Below, piece by piece: positions 54,501 to 63,429 of a stretch of DNA of 64,000 nt (the first letter of the stretch is position 1; every line of letters begins with the position of its first letter). The position numbers and the translations under genes are program-made. The notes beneath the pieces are model-generated. The model searched no databases. It was not told the DNA's origin and was given only the letters and a program-made list of their open reading frames with translations. This stretch comes from Eustoma russellianum. Taxonomy: Eukaryota > Streptophyta > Magnoliopsida > Gentianales > Gentianaceae. The stretch is taken from the NCBI GenBank assembly GCA_036186865.1, contig AP025069.1, forward strand, positions 21,628,792 to 21,692,791, in the 5' to 3' direction.

Positions 54501-57500
54501 CAATCCATCCTTGATTGTTCTGTTGGCTAATTCAACCTGTCCGTTATCTTGAGGGTGCGCTACCGAAGTGAATCGTTGTTTAATTTTGAGCTCGACGCAC
54601 CAACTCTTAACTGGGTCATCAGCAAATTGCTTCCCATTGTCTGATATAAGAACTTGTGGAAGGCCAAAACGACATATGATGTTCTTCCACAAGAATTTCT
54701 TGATCTGATTTCCCGTTATTGTAGCTAAGGGCTCTGCCTCCACCCATTTGGTGAAATAATCAATAGCCACAACCAATAATTTGACTGACCCTGGAGCTTG
54801 GGGTAGAGGTCCAACAAGATCTATCTCCCATTGTACGAACGGTCAGGGACTTGAAATAGAGGTGAGCTCCTGACTTGGCAAATGTGTCATAGTAGCATTG
54901 ACTTGGCATGCTGGACATGTTTTGACCAATTCCTCTACATCACGCCGCAGAGTGGGCCAGTAGTATCCAGCCAGATAGCATTTCCTTGCCAATGACCGGG
55001 CTCCAGAATGATTTCCGCAGATTCCTTGGTGCATCTCTTGTAGGATGTAATCTCCTTCCTCATTGGTCACGCTTTCAACCAAGACTGCGAAAATGATTTT
55101 TTATATAGGTGGTTGTTGAAAATGGCATACCTGGTTGCCTGCAACTGAAGACACCGAGCCGCATGCTTGTCCTCGGGCTGAACTCCATGCTGCAAGAAAT
55201 TAATGAGTTCGTCCATCCAGGTGTTGCGATAGTCCACTTGCAGCACTTCATGTGCATCATAAGCGCGATGTTTTACCAGCTCCACAACTATCTTCTTCCC
55301 CAAAGTTGTTGAAGTGGATGATGCTAGCCGAGATAACGCGTTAGCTCTCTTATTGGCAGATCTGGAAATATGTTCAATGCTTAAGTGCTCGAATGCCTGT
55401 CCGAGCTCTAGCACTTTAGCCAAATATTTTTTTCATGTTTTCCTCTTTGGCCTCATAATCCCCATTGACCTGAGAAACAATCAATTGCGAATCACTTCGG
55501 GAGATGATTCGTTCTGCCCCCAACTTTCTCGCGAGGCCTAATCCTGCTATGAGGGCCTCGTACTCTGCCTCATTGTTAGTTGATTCAAAATCAAACCGCA
55601 AGGCGTACTCAAATTCTTCTTTGTTGGGGTTGATGAATAGGAGTCCTGCTCCACATCCATCTTTGGAGGAAGACCCATCCACATACAATGTCCATTCAAC
55701 GACTGGCTTGATATCTTCCTCCACGGATATCCTTTCAGCTAAGAAATCTGCTAATGCCTGGGCCTTAACGGAAGTTCTTGATTTGTATTGGATATCATAC
55801 TCTGCAAGCTCTACAGCCCATTTTGCAGCTCAGCCAGATGTGTCTAGCCTTGACAAGATTTGTTTCAAAGGCTGATCAGTAATCACTATGATAGGATGAG
55901 CTTGCAGGTAAGGCCTGAACTTCCTCGCTGCCACTACGAGTGCTAAAACTATCTTCTCACCGTTAGGATATCTTATTTCGGGCCCATGTAAAATTTTACT
56001 GGCGAAATAGATGGGCCTTTGTACATTATCCTGCTCCCTGAGCAGAACCGCACTAATTGCTTCTTTGCATGTTGAAAGGTATATATATAGCTCTTCTCCG
56101 GGCAGAGGTGAAGTAAGCGTCGGCACCTCGGCCAAATGGGACTTTAGTTCGTCGAAGGCTTTTTGGCATTGTTCATCCCATTGGAAAGCTGTTCACTTCT
56201 TCAAGACTTGGAAGAAAGGAAGGGATCTCTTAGCAGATTTGGATAGAAACCTGCTTAGCGCGGCAATTCGGCCCGTTAATCTCTGCACTTCCTTTATGTT
56301 CCTAGGGGGATGCATGTTTTGAATAGCTTCAATTTTAGCAGGGTTTGCCTGTACCCCATCTTTGGTAACCATGTATCCCAAGAACTTTCCAGTACGTACC
56401 CCAAATGTGCACTTCTTCGGGTTTAGTCTAATGTGTGAGTCTCTCAACACAGTGAAAACTTCCCTTAAGTTTTTGATATACTGATCAAGAGTCCTGGTCT
56501 TGATTAGCATATCATCGATGTAGACCTCCATTATCCGGCCAATTTGTTTACTGAACAAGGTATTGACCAGACGTTGATAAGTGGCCCCAGCGTTCTTCAA
56601 TCCGAATGGCATAGTTACATAACAATAAGTACCTGACTCAGTTATGAATGCAGTCTTTTCCTGATCTTCTAATGCCACAAGGATCTGATTATAGCCTTTG
56701 AAAGCATCCAAGAAATCAAAGATTTCATGCCCAAGCGTCGAATCCACTAACCTGTCTATTTTTGGTAGCAGGTAACAATCTTTTGGACATGCTTTGTTGA
56801 GGTCAGTGTAATCTATACACATTCTCCAAGACTCATCCTGCTTGGGGACCACCACTGGTTTGCCAACCAGATTGGAAAAAGTACATCGACAATGAATTTT
56901 ATGGCCAGCAACTTCCTGACTTTTCCTTCAATAACTTTATTCCTTTCTGGTGCGAAATGTCACTTCTTTTGTTTTACTGGCTCTGCCTAAGGATCAACGT
57001 TCAGTTTATGCTCAGCTAGATGTGGAGGTATCCCAGGCATATCCTCCGTAGTCCATGCGAAGATAATCGCAAACTCTCTCAGAAAATCCTGCAACTAAGA
57101 TACCAATTCAGATGGCATCCAAGTCCCGATTTTTATAACATTTTCAGGTCTGCTTGGATCAAGGATGAAGTCCTGAACTGCATCATCCGACTGTAAGTGT
57201 TCCTCATCTGAAGGTATCAGTTCGTCTAGGCTGACTTGGTGAACTGATTCATTCCCCTTAGTGGCAATGGCGTAACAGCTCTGTGCCACTTGTGTATCTC
57301 CTTGGATTGTGGCCACTCCCCTGGAGTGGGAAATTTCATGCTAACATGCAAGGGTGATACAATGGCCTCTAATGCCACCAAGGCCGGACGGCCCAATATG
57401 ACGTTGTATGGGGATACATCCTTGACGACCAGAAAGTCTATCCATATGCATCGATAGGCAGGCAGTTTGCCAAAACTACAGCTGAGCGTAACCAGGCCTG

Positions 57501-60500
57501 CTGGTCGCACTGCAGCTCTAGTAAAACCGTACAAAAGGACGAGGTAACTAGTTTCATCAAGGAGTCAGGCAAACCAAGCTGCTGATACACCCGATAAAAC
57601 ATTATATTTACAGCGCTGTCGGTATCCACATAAACGCATCGGACCTGCACAACTCTATTCGGAGGAAGGTGCACACACAGCTCTACCACTAAACCTGCAT
57701 TGTTGGAGTCTAGAGGAATGGGATCTTCTGGACCATAAGTTAGTTCTCTCGCCATCTTAGCCCTTTTAGCTGGTGAATCTGATGAGGTTCCTAAGGAACT
57801 AGGTGCTCCTGGGCCTGAGTGAGGTGGGCCTCCAGAAATTGTATACATAATAGCATTGACCTGGGGCTGACCTGCAGCCCCACGCCTCCCCTGCTCTCCA
57901 TCATCCTCGTTTTTTGGTGCCGAGGTGAAGATTTTGGACGGCATTTGTCTTTCTGGGGATCCCTGTGATAGTCTAGGCGGTTGTTAAGGCGTAATCGAGG
58001 GTCATAAAACTGTTTTAAATGTCCCTGTTCGATAAGTCGTTTAATAGCCTGAGCCAGAATAATACTTAGGATTTCTCTTCATCTTAGGCCCGTTCATAGG
58101 CTCTGGTTCTGTCCTCAGACCATCTTTTTCCATGACGGTCAGAATATATTGTTGTGAAGCCAACAGCGGTAAGCCTTCCCTACCACCTTTATCCTTACCG
58201 CCTATTCGATCAAACGCACTGCGCCGATCACGATTTTTTCCTTCATGGCGCTGGTCTTCCTTCTTCGAACTGGGTCGGCTTTCTTGCCGGGCTGAATGCT
58301 CGGCCTCTCTCTTTAACCTGTTTGCTTCTTCTCTTCGGGCAAACTGGTGAGCCTTCTCCAGGCATTCTCTTAAAGTGGTAGATCCCTCCTCAGCCAGTTG
58401 TGAGAAGAGGCGACCTGTCCGTAATCCATTAATGAAGGCTGCGGCTTTGACGCCTTCATTTCTGTCACTAACTTGCAGTGACTCGTCTGAAAAGCGTTGC
58501 ATGTATTGCAACACAGATTCATCTGGACCTTGCCTCGAGGTCATTAGATGGGATGAGTTCTTCACAAACGGAGTGCTGGACACAAACTGTGATCTAAACT
58601 TCTGTGCCAGCTGTTTGAAAGACTTCACAGATTTTGATGGAAGCTCTTGGAACCATCTCCTGGCTTTTCCTCTTAAATACAAAGGGAACGTTTTGCACCG
58701 CAACGGGTATGGGATGTTTTTCAGACTCATTGCAGTTTGAAACTGAAAAAGATGGTCCATTGGGTCTGTGGTCCCATCATAAGTGTCCATCTTTGGCACC
58801 TGAAAACTGTCGGGTGCTAAATATTCTGCTATATCCCAGAAGAAGGGACTATCCTGGACTGCTTGCACAAACTCTTGCCTGTGCTCTTCATAGTATACCC
58901 TCGGCCTGCGAGGGACTTCTTCGTCCCTGGGGATACTTTTCAACGATTTTGACCTCACACTTAAGTGAGGTCTGGACGTATGCTCTGACTCCACGGCTGG
59001 AGCCTTGAAACTATGTCTTCTAGCATTCGCCATGAATCCTTTATGCGGTCTAGTAGAGTGGCCTTGTGATACTTCTCTCTGAGGAGGAGGTGGATCAACC
59101 TCCATATTTTGCACCTCCGGCTGCTTGCCTTTGAGATGCCGTACCATGGCCTCGAACATTTTCATGTTCTCAGCAACGTATTTCATCGCTTTCTCCCTTA
59201 CTTCCTTTGAAGTTTCAGGGATAGGATCAGGATTAGGCATAGGAGATTCAGGTACCCGAGAAACCTGTTCTAGGGCGACTGAACGTGTAACCATGCGTCG
59301 TGGTGGGTTGGATGACTCACCCAAACCTTCTCATCCACCTTTTGTCATAAATAATCGTTGGCTGTTTTGAGCTTGAGCTTTTTATTGGATTAAAGGACTA
59401 AGGGGCCCTTCCTCTAGCGCCAAATGATGAAGCCGGATCTTCACCAAGGGTCTAATGACCTCAAATTAGCTTCGTCAGTTAACTTGAAGAGTTGTTAACT
59501 GGAATTGAAATGGTTGTAGCTGGAATAACGCCAAATATCCTGCACAAAGAAGCACATGTCAGAGGTCCCGGGGGGTTGGCCTCGGAAAAAACCCTCCGAC
59601 GCTCAAGCCAGTTTGTGCCATATCTCACTGAGATTATAATTTGAAGGGCGAGTTAGGAATTTCTCACAGTATTTGCCGAGGAGCAGAGTGTATGAATTGG
59701 CTTTAGGGTGTGAAAGATTGAATTCCGGATCCCCTCCTCTGTCTTGATTGGCTGGCTTTTATAGACTTTTTCCCGCCTTTAGCTCCTGATAATGGATTGT
59801 GGATAGGATGCTTACTTGGGGCAGAAAGCCTAGGAAGCTGTAGGTCTGCTGATATGATCAATAGCCTGACTGATGTGACTAATAGGCCGGCCTGGTTGAT
59901 GTGACTAATAGGCCGATTGTTATAACCTTAGCGTGCTCAGGAAGAATACCCAGCTGTAGTCACTATATTTGAATTGCATCTCTGTCCGAGGGTCCCACGA
60001 AGTACTATCGTCATGGGTTCATTTGCTGTGGTACACAGCTGAACCCTGCCGAAGTGTATGACTTGCTGTGGTACATAGCTGAACTCTGCCGAAGTGCGTG
60101 ACTTGCTGTGGTACACAGCTGAATTCTGCCGAAGTGCGTGACTTGGCCTTATCCCGTAGAAGTGGTCTGAAGTGCGGCATTTGAACATAAACTGAAGTTG
60201 GTGCCGAGGCTGAGGCCGGACAGCCATGCTTGGTTACTGAACCTCTGAACTGCGGCACTTGCCGAACTGCAGTATTTTTGAGTGCTGATCTTTTGGAGTT
60301 GAACTGTTGACTGTTGTTGACTAACAGACGATTTAGTTATGGTTTATCAATTAGTATATAATTTAATGTACGTTCTTAGTACACTAATTTTCCGCAATTC
60401 CGCAGGATTTAAGGAGGGGTATGATCGCTTTACGATCTGGTATACGCAGCCTTATCCTACACTTTGTGTAAAAGACGGTTTCCACATCTCGAACCCGTGA

Positions 60501-61088
60501 CCTCAAGATCACAGAAAGCAAACGTATCAGTTGTTCTAAGGCACGTCTCCGTTACTCCGTGATTTGAATAGTCTATATCAGCCAACACTTTTATACAAAG
60601 ATGTTTTCGTTATTAACTGCGAAATACATATGTCCTTGCTGTCATAATTATTTAATGATAAAAGGCATGACTCAGGTAGGACTTTAAACTATTACGTTAG
60701 TAAAAATCATTGCACTTTATGATAAAAGCTATGCTTCAAATCTCATCTCCGACCTCCTCTCCATAAACTTGTGTAACTCTGATAACTTTTTCTTGATGCA
60801 GTTTCAGTTGAGAGTAGTAAAAAGTCAACAGGCCCAAGCATGGGAAGACTGCTACCTGGCATAATTTCCAAGCCCTCACCTAATGATGAATATATCCCAG
60901 AATGTGATGGGGTGAGTGGTTGCAATAGATCCCCTGAGATTTGCGGCGAGGAATGTCTGTGTGATGGTGATCTTGATATCTGCTATGCACCAAGTTGCCA
61001 CGTCAACCAGACATGTGAAGACGGTGGGATTTGCGATCCTGAATGTGATTGTATTGAACCTGATATGTTCTGCAACACCCGCCACTAA
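48580..61088 (+). CDS. Secreted cysteine-rich protein with two knottin-like modules (2 exons, 128 aa)
   Basis: Exon 1 is 48580-48679 and exon 2 is 60802-61088. The donor AGAG/GTACTC and acceptor TTGATGCAG/TTTCAG join in phase 1 and give one frame of 128 residues ending TAA. Residues 1-27 (MASLNSMVLFIGYVIMLAYI...VIA) form a signal peptide, so the product should enter the secretory pathway. Residues 28-65 are a Ser/Lys/Pro-rich linker. Twelve cysteines follow as two modules: C68-x5-C-x6-C-x3-C-x1-C-x6-C94 and C99-x5-C-x5-C-x3-C-x1-C-x6-C124. The CxxxCxC core and loop lengths resemble squash-type inhibitor knottins, but the first loops (DGVSG, HVNQT) have no Lys/Arg, so classical trypsin inhibition is unlikely. 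The cysteine region is acidic. The intron contains gypsy 2 (48877-60349) and a SINE. I do not recognise the exact family. Confidence 0.72.
48877..49802 (-). repeat. 3' LTR of gypsy 2
   Basis: 926 bp, plus strand TGATGAAGCCGG...GGTTTATCA, matching 59425-60349. It contains a 40-bp unit repeated three times (49481-49597: GTGGTACACAGCTGAACCCT and variants). The open frame 49390-49680 follows these repeats and is not considered a gene. Confidence 0.92.
49803..49818 (-). other. Polypurine tract of gypsy 2
   Basis: The minus strand reads AAATCTGGGGGCAAA directly before the 3' LTR start. Confidence 0.75.
50228..52872 (+). CDS. Antisense gene of gypsy 2: putative gypsy-type transposon domain plus coiled coil (4 exons)
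   Basis: Exons 50228-51044, 51124-51267, 51351-51966, 52054-52872. The three introns are 79, 83 and 87 bp with GT-AG ends (GGTATGT/TTTTCAG; GGTAAAG/CATTGCAG; GGTAAGT/GTTGCAG), and phases agree at each join. Exon 1 carries a globular domain with FDEYF-type YDEYFIASYFLYLRA, WYYFSRRH and SVKNWKGRFYFIKATG, the pattern of the putative gypsy-type transposon family (PF04195). Exon 2 has GTMLSECPPDLKKMDPKKRK, a likely nuclear signal. Exon 3 is Ala/Pro/Lys-rich, then globular (FRQRWRNLVFGITD). Exon 4 is a long coiled coil (ELNSLRSELDSTKSELDSLK). Two lesions: TAA at codon 14 after the upstream ATG (a second in-frame ATG is at 50300) and a one-base frame change near 51685-51705. An AATAAATA box lies near 50066. 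Role unknown. Confidence 0.8.
53041..53727 (+). repeat. 98-bp tandem repeat, about 7 copies, in gypsy 2
   Basis: Copies start CTATGTCAATAGTTTGCAAA at 53041, 53139, 53237, 53335, 53433, 53531 and 53629, exactly 98 bp apart; a partial, more diverged unit lies before, from about 52985. Each unit consists of two related parts (about 57 and 41 bp, both with CAATAGTT.GCAA), so the 98-mer arose from a shorter repeat. It lies between the 3' ends of the antisense gene and integrase. Confidence 0.95.
53994..55082 (-). pseudogene. Gypsy 2 integrase with H2C2 zinc region
   Basis: H2C2 domain GICGNHSGARSLARKCY ... CPACQ (about 55030-54890). After one in-frame TGA near 54841 the core follows: VVAIDYFTKWVEAEPLATIT, LISDNGKQFADDPVKSW and HPQDNGQVELANRTI carry the D, D, E catalytic residues. 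The C-terminal part ends RWEGPYRIEEVRGAYKLQ and HSTHLRPLHQ at 53994. From 54776 the frame is open for 260 codons. It would insert the cDNA copy; the stop separates zinc and core domains. Confidence 0.88.
55083..55724 (-). pseudogene. Gypsy 2 second (archaeal-type) RNase H
   Basis: WTLYVDGSSSKDGCGAGLLF, NNEAEYEALIAGLGLARKLG and ISRSDSQLIVSQVNGDYEAK give catalytic D, E and D. After a frameshift in an A/T homopolymer near 55420, HISRSANKRANALSRLASS has Asn where the last catalytic Asp (ADAL) is usual. A second RNase H after the first is a mark of Tat elements. Confidence 0.85.
55830..56180 (-). pseudogene. Gypsy 2 first RNase H
   Basis: AEVPTLTSPLPGEELYIYLS, LREQDNVQRPIYFASKIL and PIIVITDQPLKQILSRLDTS follow the gypsy RT-linked RNase H pattern. 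The first catalytic position after LYIYLS reads Ser (usual pattern is YLAVS), so this copy looks like the degenerate form seen in many dual-RNase H elements. A stop near 56190 separates it from RT. Confidence 0.8.
56193..56950 (-). pseudogene. Gypsy 2 reverse transcriptase
   Basis: Open for 220 codons from VVPKQDESWRMCIDYTDLNK, through FDFLDAFKGYNQI and GTYCYVTMPFGLKNAGATYQ, to the active site VYIDDMLIKT, then LNPKKCTFGVRTGKFLGYMV and RLTGRIAALSRFLSKSA. The YIDD box is intact. The N-terminal part (56860-57095) has stops and a frameshift. It would copy element RNA into DNA in the cytoplasmic particle. Confidence 0.9.
57095..57944 (-). pseudogene. Gypsy 2 protease region
   Basis: VQVRCVYVDTDSAVNIMFYR (about 57640-57590) corresponds to the retropepsin active site; it reads DTD where DTG is expected. 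Downstream, DVSPYNVILGRPALVALEAI is the conserved ILGR motif. Frameshifts near 57535 and 57300. With the Gly lost and the frame broken this protease cannot work. Confidence 0.8.
58041..59324 (-). CDS. Gypsy 2 gag (427 aa, intact frame)
   Basis: Starts MGESSNPPRRMVTRSVALEQ 100 nt after the LTR. Retrotransposon gag domain at about residues 190-320: LKNIPYPLRCKTFPLYLRGK, ARRWFQELPSKSVKSFKQLA, VLQYMQRFSDESLQV and FINGLRTGRLFSQLAEEG. A charged C-terminus (RREEANRLKREAEH; KKEDQRHEGKNRDRRS) is likely RNA binding; no CCHC knuckle is seen. It ends GSGY at 58041, and the protease region starts about 100 nt further in another frame. Supplies the capsid of the element. Confidence 0.9.
   Translation of the reverse strand: MGESSNPPRRMVTRSVALEQVSRVPESPMPNPDPIPETSKEVREKAMKYVAENMKMFEAMVRHLKGKQPEVQNMEVDPPPPQREVSQGHSTRPHKGFMANARRHSFKAPAVESEHTSRPHLSVRSKSLKSIPRDEEVPRRPRVYYEEHRQEFVQAVQDSPFFWDIAEYLAPDSFQVPKMDTYDGTTDPMDHLFQFQTAMSLKNIPYPLRCKTFPLYLRGKARRWFQELPSKSVKSFKQLAQKFRSQFVSSTPFVKNSSHLMTSRQGPDESVLQYMQRFSDESLQVSDRNEGVKAAAFINGLRTGRLFSQLAEEGSTTLRECLEKAHQFARREEANRLKREAEHSARQESRPSSKKEDQRHEGKNRDRRSAFDRIGGKDKGGREGLPLLASQQYILTVMEKDGLRTEPEPMNGPKMKRNPKYYSGSGY
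59407..59423 (-). other. Primer binding site of gypsy 2
   Basis: The minus strand reads TTTGGCGCTAGAGGAAGGG right after the LTR end; the gypsy 1 site differs at a few positions. tRNA not assigned. Confidence 0.65.
59425..60349 (-). repeat. 5' LTR of gypsy 2
   Basis: 925 bp, plus strand TGATGAAGCCGG...GGTTTATCA, with the same three 40-bp units (60028-60145). attag follows. Confidence 0.92.
60395..60560 (-). mobile_element. tRNA-derived SINE (Au-like), antisense in the intron
   Basis: On the minus strand GATCTTGAGGTCACGGGTTC then GAGATGTGGAAACCG contains a pol III B box (GGTTCGA), preceded by a degenerate tRNA-like A-box region (TTAGAACAACTGATACG) and followed by GGATAAGGCTGCGTATACCA, the body motif of widespread plant SINEs. 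About 165 bp. Ends are approximate. Confidence 0.65.
60802..61088 (+). CDS. Exon 2 of the cysteine-rich secreted protein gene
   Basis: Codes for residues 34-128, including all twelve cysteines (GCNRSPEICGEECLCDGD; CEDGGICDPECDC). Acceptor TTGATGCAG at 60793-60801; a second AG six bases later would remove two residues. Stop TAA at 61086. The frame is clean although the intron before it holds an 11.5 kb retrotransposon. Confidence 0.75.
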
Positions 61089-62356
61089 AGAACACATTAT
61101 GTAAGAACTAAACTCAACGGCAACGGGTCGAATATTTGTCTGTCTCTGATCCCTATACGAAACAGGCAGCCCAAACGGAAGCCTATATCAACAATATGTC
61201 TGTTTTTGCTGTGCTCACATTTTCCTTTTGTTAGTATAATGTTCCTTTCTCTCTTGTGTTGTGCTTAGGTTTTCAAGTTGAATGGTTTCCTACGAAAAGA
61301 TGATCACTGAATCAAACAGATAGATCAAAATTTTTAAATCTTTCTCCAGGGAACCAAGATGTTTTCCTTTTATTTACTACATTGTCTCATGGAGATTCTA
61401 GTAATGATTCCAGCTGATCTTTTGGAATAAACTTAATGGGTTTTACTTTTACATCTTGGGCAACAACCTATCATTTGACGAAGGAAATTGTCCGGGTTGA
61501 ACATTTCGTATGACATTATTTACGGCCATGTTTGAAATAACTAACAAGTTCCTTTCTTTTTCTTGGTCAAAAGGGGACGTACTTTTAGAATTTTATTAAT
61601 GGCCACTATTTTATACTAATTTATGAGAGAGGAATGCTATATAATACATAGAGAAGAGGACAAAGTATAAGTTATTGTACGAGAACTAAACTTCTTATAA
61701 ACATGTTGACATGTATATTAATATTTATTCCTTCTCATAAAAATATTATCTTAGTTTTTATTTTTGTTTTTCTGAGAAATTTTGTCCACTTTTTAATTAT
61801 AGAAATGTATTAGTAGTCAAAGTTTTTATACTGTTTTTTCAATTAGCACTTAAATGATTTCACTAAGTTAGAACTGTTAATTTAATAGAAATAATGACCA
61901 AAATGGATCCAAAATCCAAACCTTAGGAATTCATTTAATATGGTTTCCAAGACTTGTACAAAGTAGGGCATCCACAAATACCATCACATACTTAAGAGAA
62001 GATATCTTTATGAACACACATGTACCGTCATGAAATCACAACAAGAACTTGGTGTAGCTATTTTATTTTTAACAAGAATTTTTATTACCATGTATGAAAG
62101 GAAACAATTTTTTGACATGGTTTGAACATATACTAATCTTTAACTAAGTCAACAAGCCAAATCATGTCATATATTGTAACACATGTATATGAATACCTCG
62201 AATCTCAAACAAACATGTGTTACATACACAATCTTCTATAGCCATAAATCTACTTTGTAACATCAAAGTTTGCATGTCTTTGTTTGCATACCGTAGGACA
62301 AGTAAAAGAACCACATATAGTAGACTAGATCCAAACATATTAAGAACCAAAGAGAG

Positions 62357-62359
<3 letters not shown>
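61089..62359. other. AT-rich sequence downstream of the gene, nothing recognised
   Basis: Probably includes the 3' UTR of the cysteine-rich gene (AATAA-type signals are frequent, e.g. near 61430). No open frame, LTR, TIR or RNA gene was recognised. Confidence 0.45.

Positions 62360-62412
<53 letters not shown>
62360..62412. repeat. (TA)n microsatellite followed by TAGA repeats
   Basis: About 53 bases of AT repeat ending in TAGATAGATAGA. Confidence 0.95.
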
Positions 62413-62414
<2 letters not shown>

Positions 62415-62459
62415 TAGATAGAACCAAAAGCAAAAACCACCCTTATTTAGTTGCACTTC

Positions 62460-62573
62460 TGAAACCACGTTTTTATGTATAGTACTCATATAAATCATAT
62501 TGGTCAACTTCAGTCTTGAAACCTCGTTTTTATGTATAGTACTCATATAAATCATATTGGTCAACTTCAGTCT
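62460..62573 (+). repeat. 57-bp tandem duplication
   Basis: GAAACCACGTTTTTATGTAT...CAACTTCAGTCTT occurs twice in succession (period 57) with one or two differences. Confidence 0.9.
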
Positions 62574-62699
62574 TCTACACAGATTAACTTTAAGAGTACC
62601 TTCTTCTTCTTAATTTCTTGGGTTTCTCGTGCCCACTCAAAAAGAATTCGCAACATTACCTCTTTATATTTTTTAAAATTCAAGTAAATATATTTCTAC

Positions 62700-62962
62700 A
62701 GGTCACAGATTATTTGATGGTACATGTCCACCTACACCTCTATTGTGCTGCTAATATTATAGGCTACCTCGAAAGATATGATCGAATGCAATAATGTCCT
62801 CGCCTCCCAACAAGATTGTGTGCATGCCAATTTGTCCTTTTCGTGTGTTGGACAAGTTGTGGTGAGGCCACTTTTTTACATGTTCAACCTGATCTTTTTT
62901 CTTTCAGTTGACATCGATGGAAAATGCGTTGAAGAAGAGAGCATTTTGGAGGATGAGTGATG
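62700..62962 (+). other. Exon-like sequence with a good splice acceptor
   Basis: GATCTTTTTTCTTTCAG is followed by a short frame VDIDGKCVEEESILEDE and TGA (62961). The acidic, Cys-containing sequence recalls the gene upstream, and 62715-62750 (FDGTCPPTPLLCC) has further cysteines in another frame. It could be an alternative last exon or a remnant of a related gene. No donor partner is shown. 62963-63430 shows nothing recognised. Confidence 0.25.
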
Positions 62963-63429
62963 CAAACTGGCCAAACACCTTCTTATGCAGACATGTATAT
63001 TACAACATTCCTTTTGCTATCTTAAGCCATACATTTGCATCCAAGATTCCATAACTTCTCAATGCTGTTTACTTTGAAGATTCAACCTTCACAGTTTGCC
63101 CAAATTGAAAATGAAGAAAGCCAACAGAATGACATCATTGATTTCCTCATAGAATTTGACTATTTCAAATCTATGATTGTTACAAGCCGAAAAATTTAGT
63201 TACTTTGATGCATATATGTTATCGGAGTTATACATGCATAAGTTTGTGCTTGTATTAAAACATATGAAATAGCGATATGCGACGACAATCGGTAATAAAC
63301 TTTTACAACTACTTGACTAAAATGTAACATAAGACTGACATGTAACAACTTACAACCTAGAATAAATTAAAGCAAAAAAGAGATATGACACAAGTATTTT
63401 AGACTACTTTAATAAAAAGAAAAAAATTA

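Larger units (their letters stand above)
48877..60349 (-). mobile_element. Tat-like gypsy retrotransposon 2, complete, with antisense gene
   Basis: 11,473 bp between exact attag duplications (48872-48876 and 60350-60354). On the minus strand: 5' LTR (59425-60349), PBS, gag, protease, RT, RNase H, second archaeal-type RNase H, integrase, then a tandem-repeat spacer. Opposite to these, on the plus strand, is a spliced gene at 50228-52872. PPT and 3' LTR (48877-49802) follow. Dual RNase H plus an extra antisense ORF is known for the Tat lineage of plant gypsy elements. LTRs are very similar, so insertion is fairly recent, yet gag-pol carries several stops and frameshifts. Confidence 0.93.

Noticed and set aside
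60395..60560. tRNA gene
   Set aside because: Only a B box and a weak A box are present; no cloverleaf could be drawn, and the body motif fits a SINE.
60840..61088. ORF starting at ATG 60840 taken as the complete cysteine-rich protein
   Set aside because: It lacks a signal peptide, and the frame continues upstream to a good splice acceptor that joins in phase with the signal-peptide exon at 48580.
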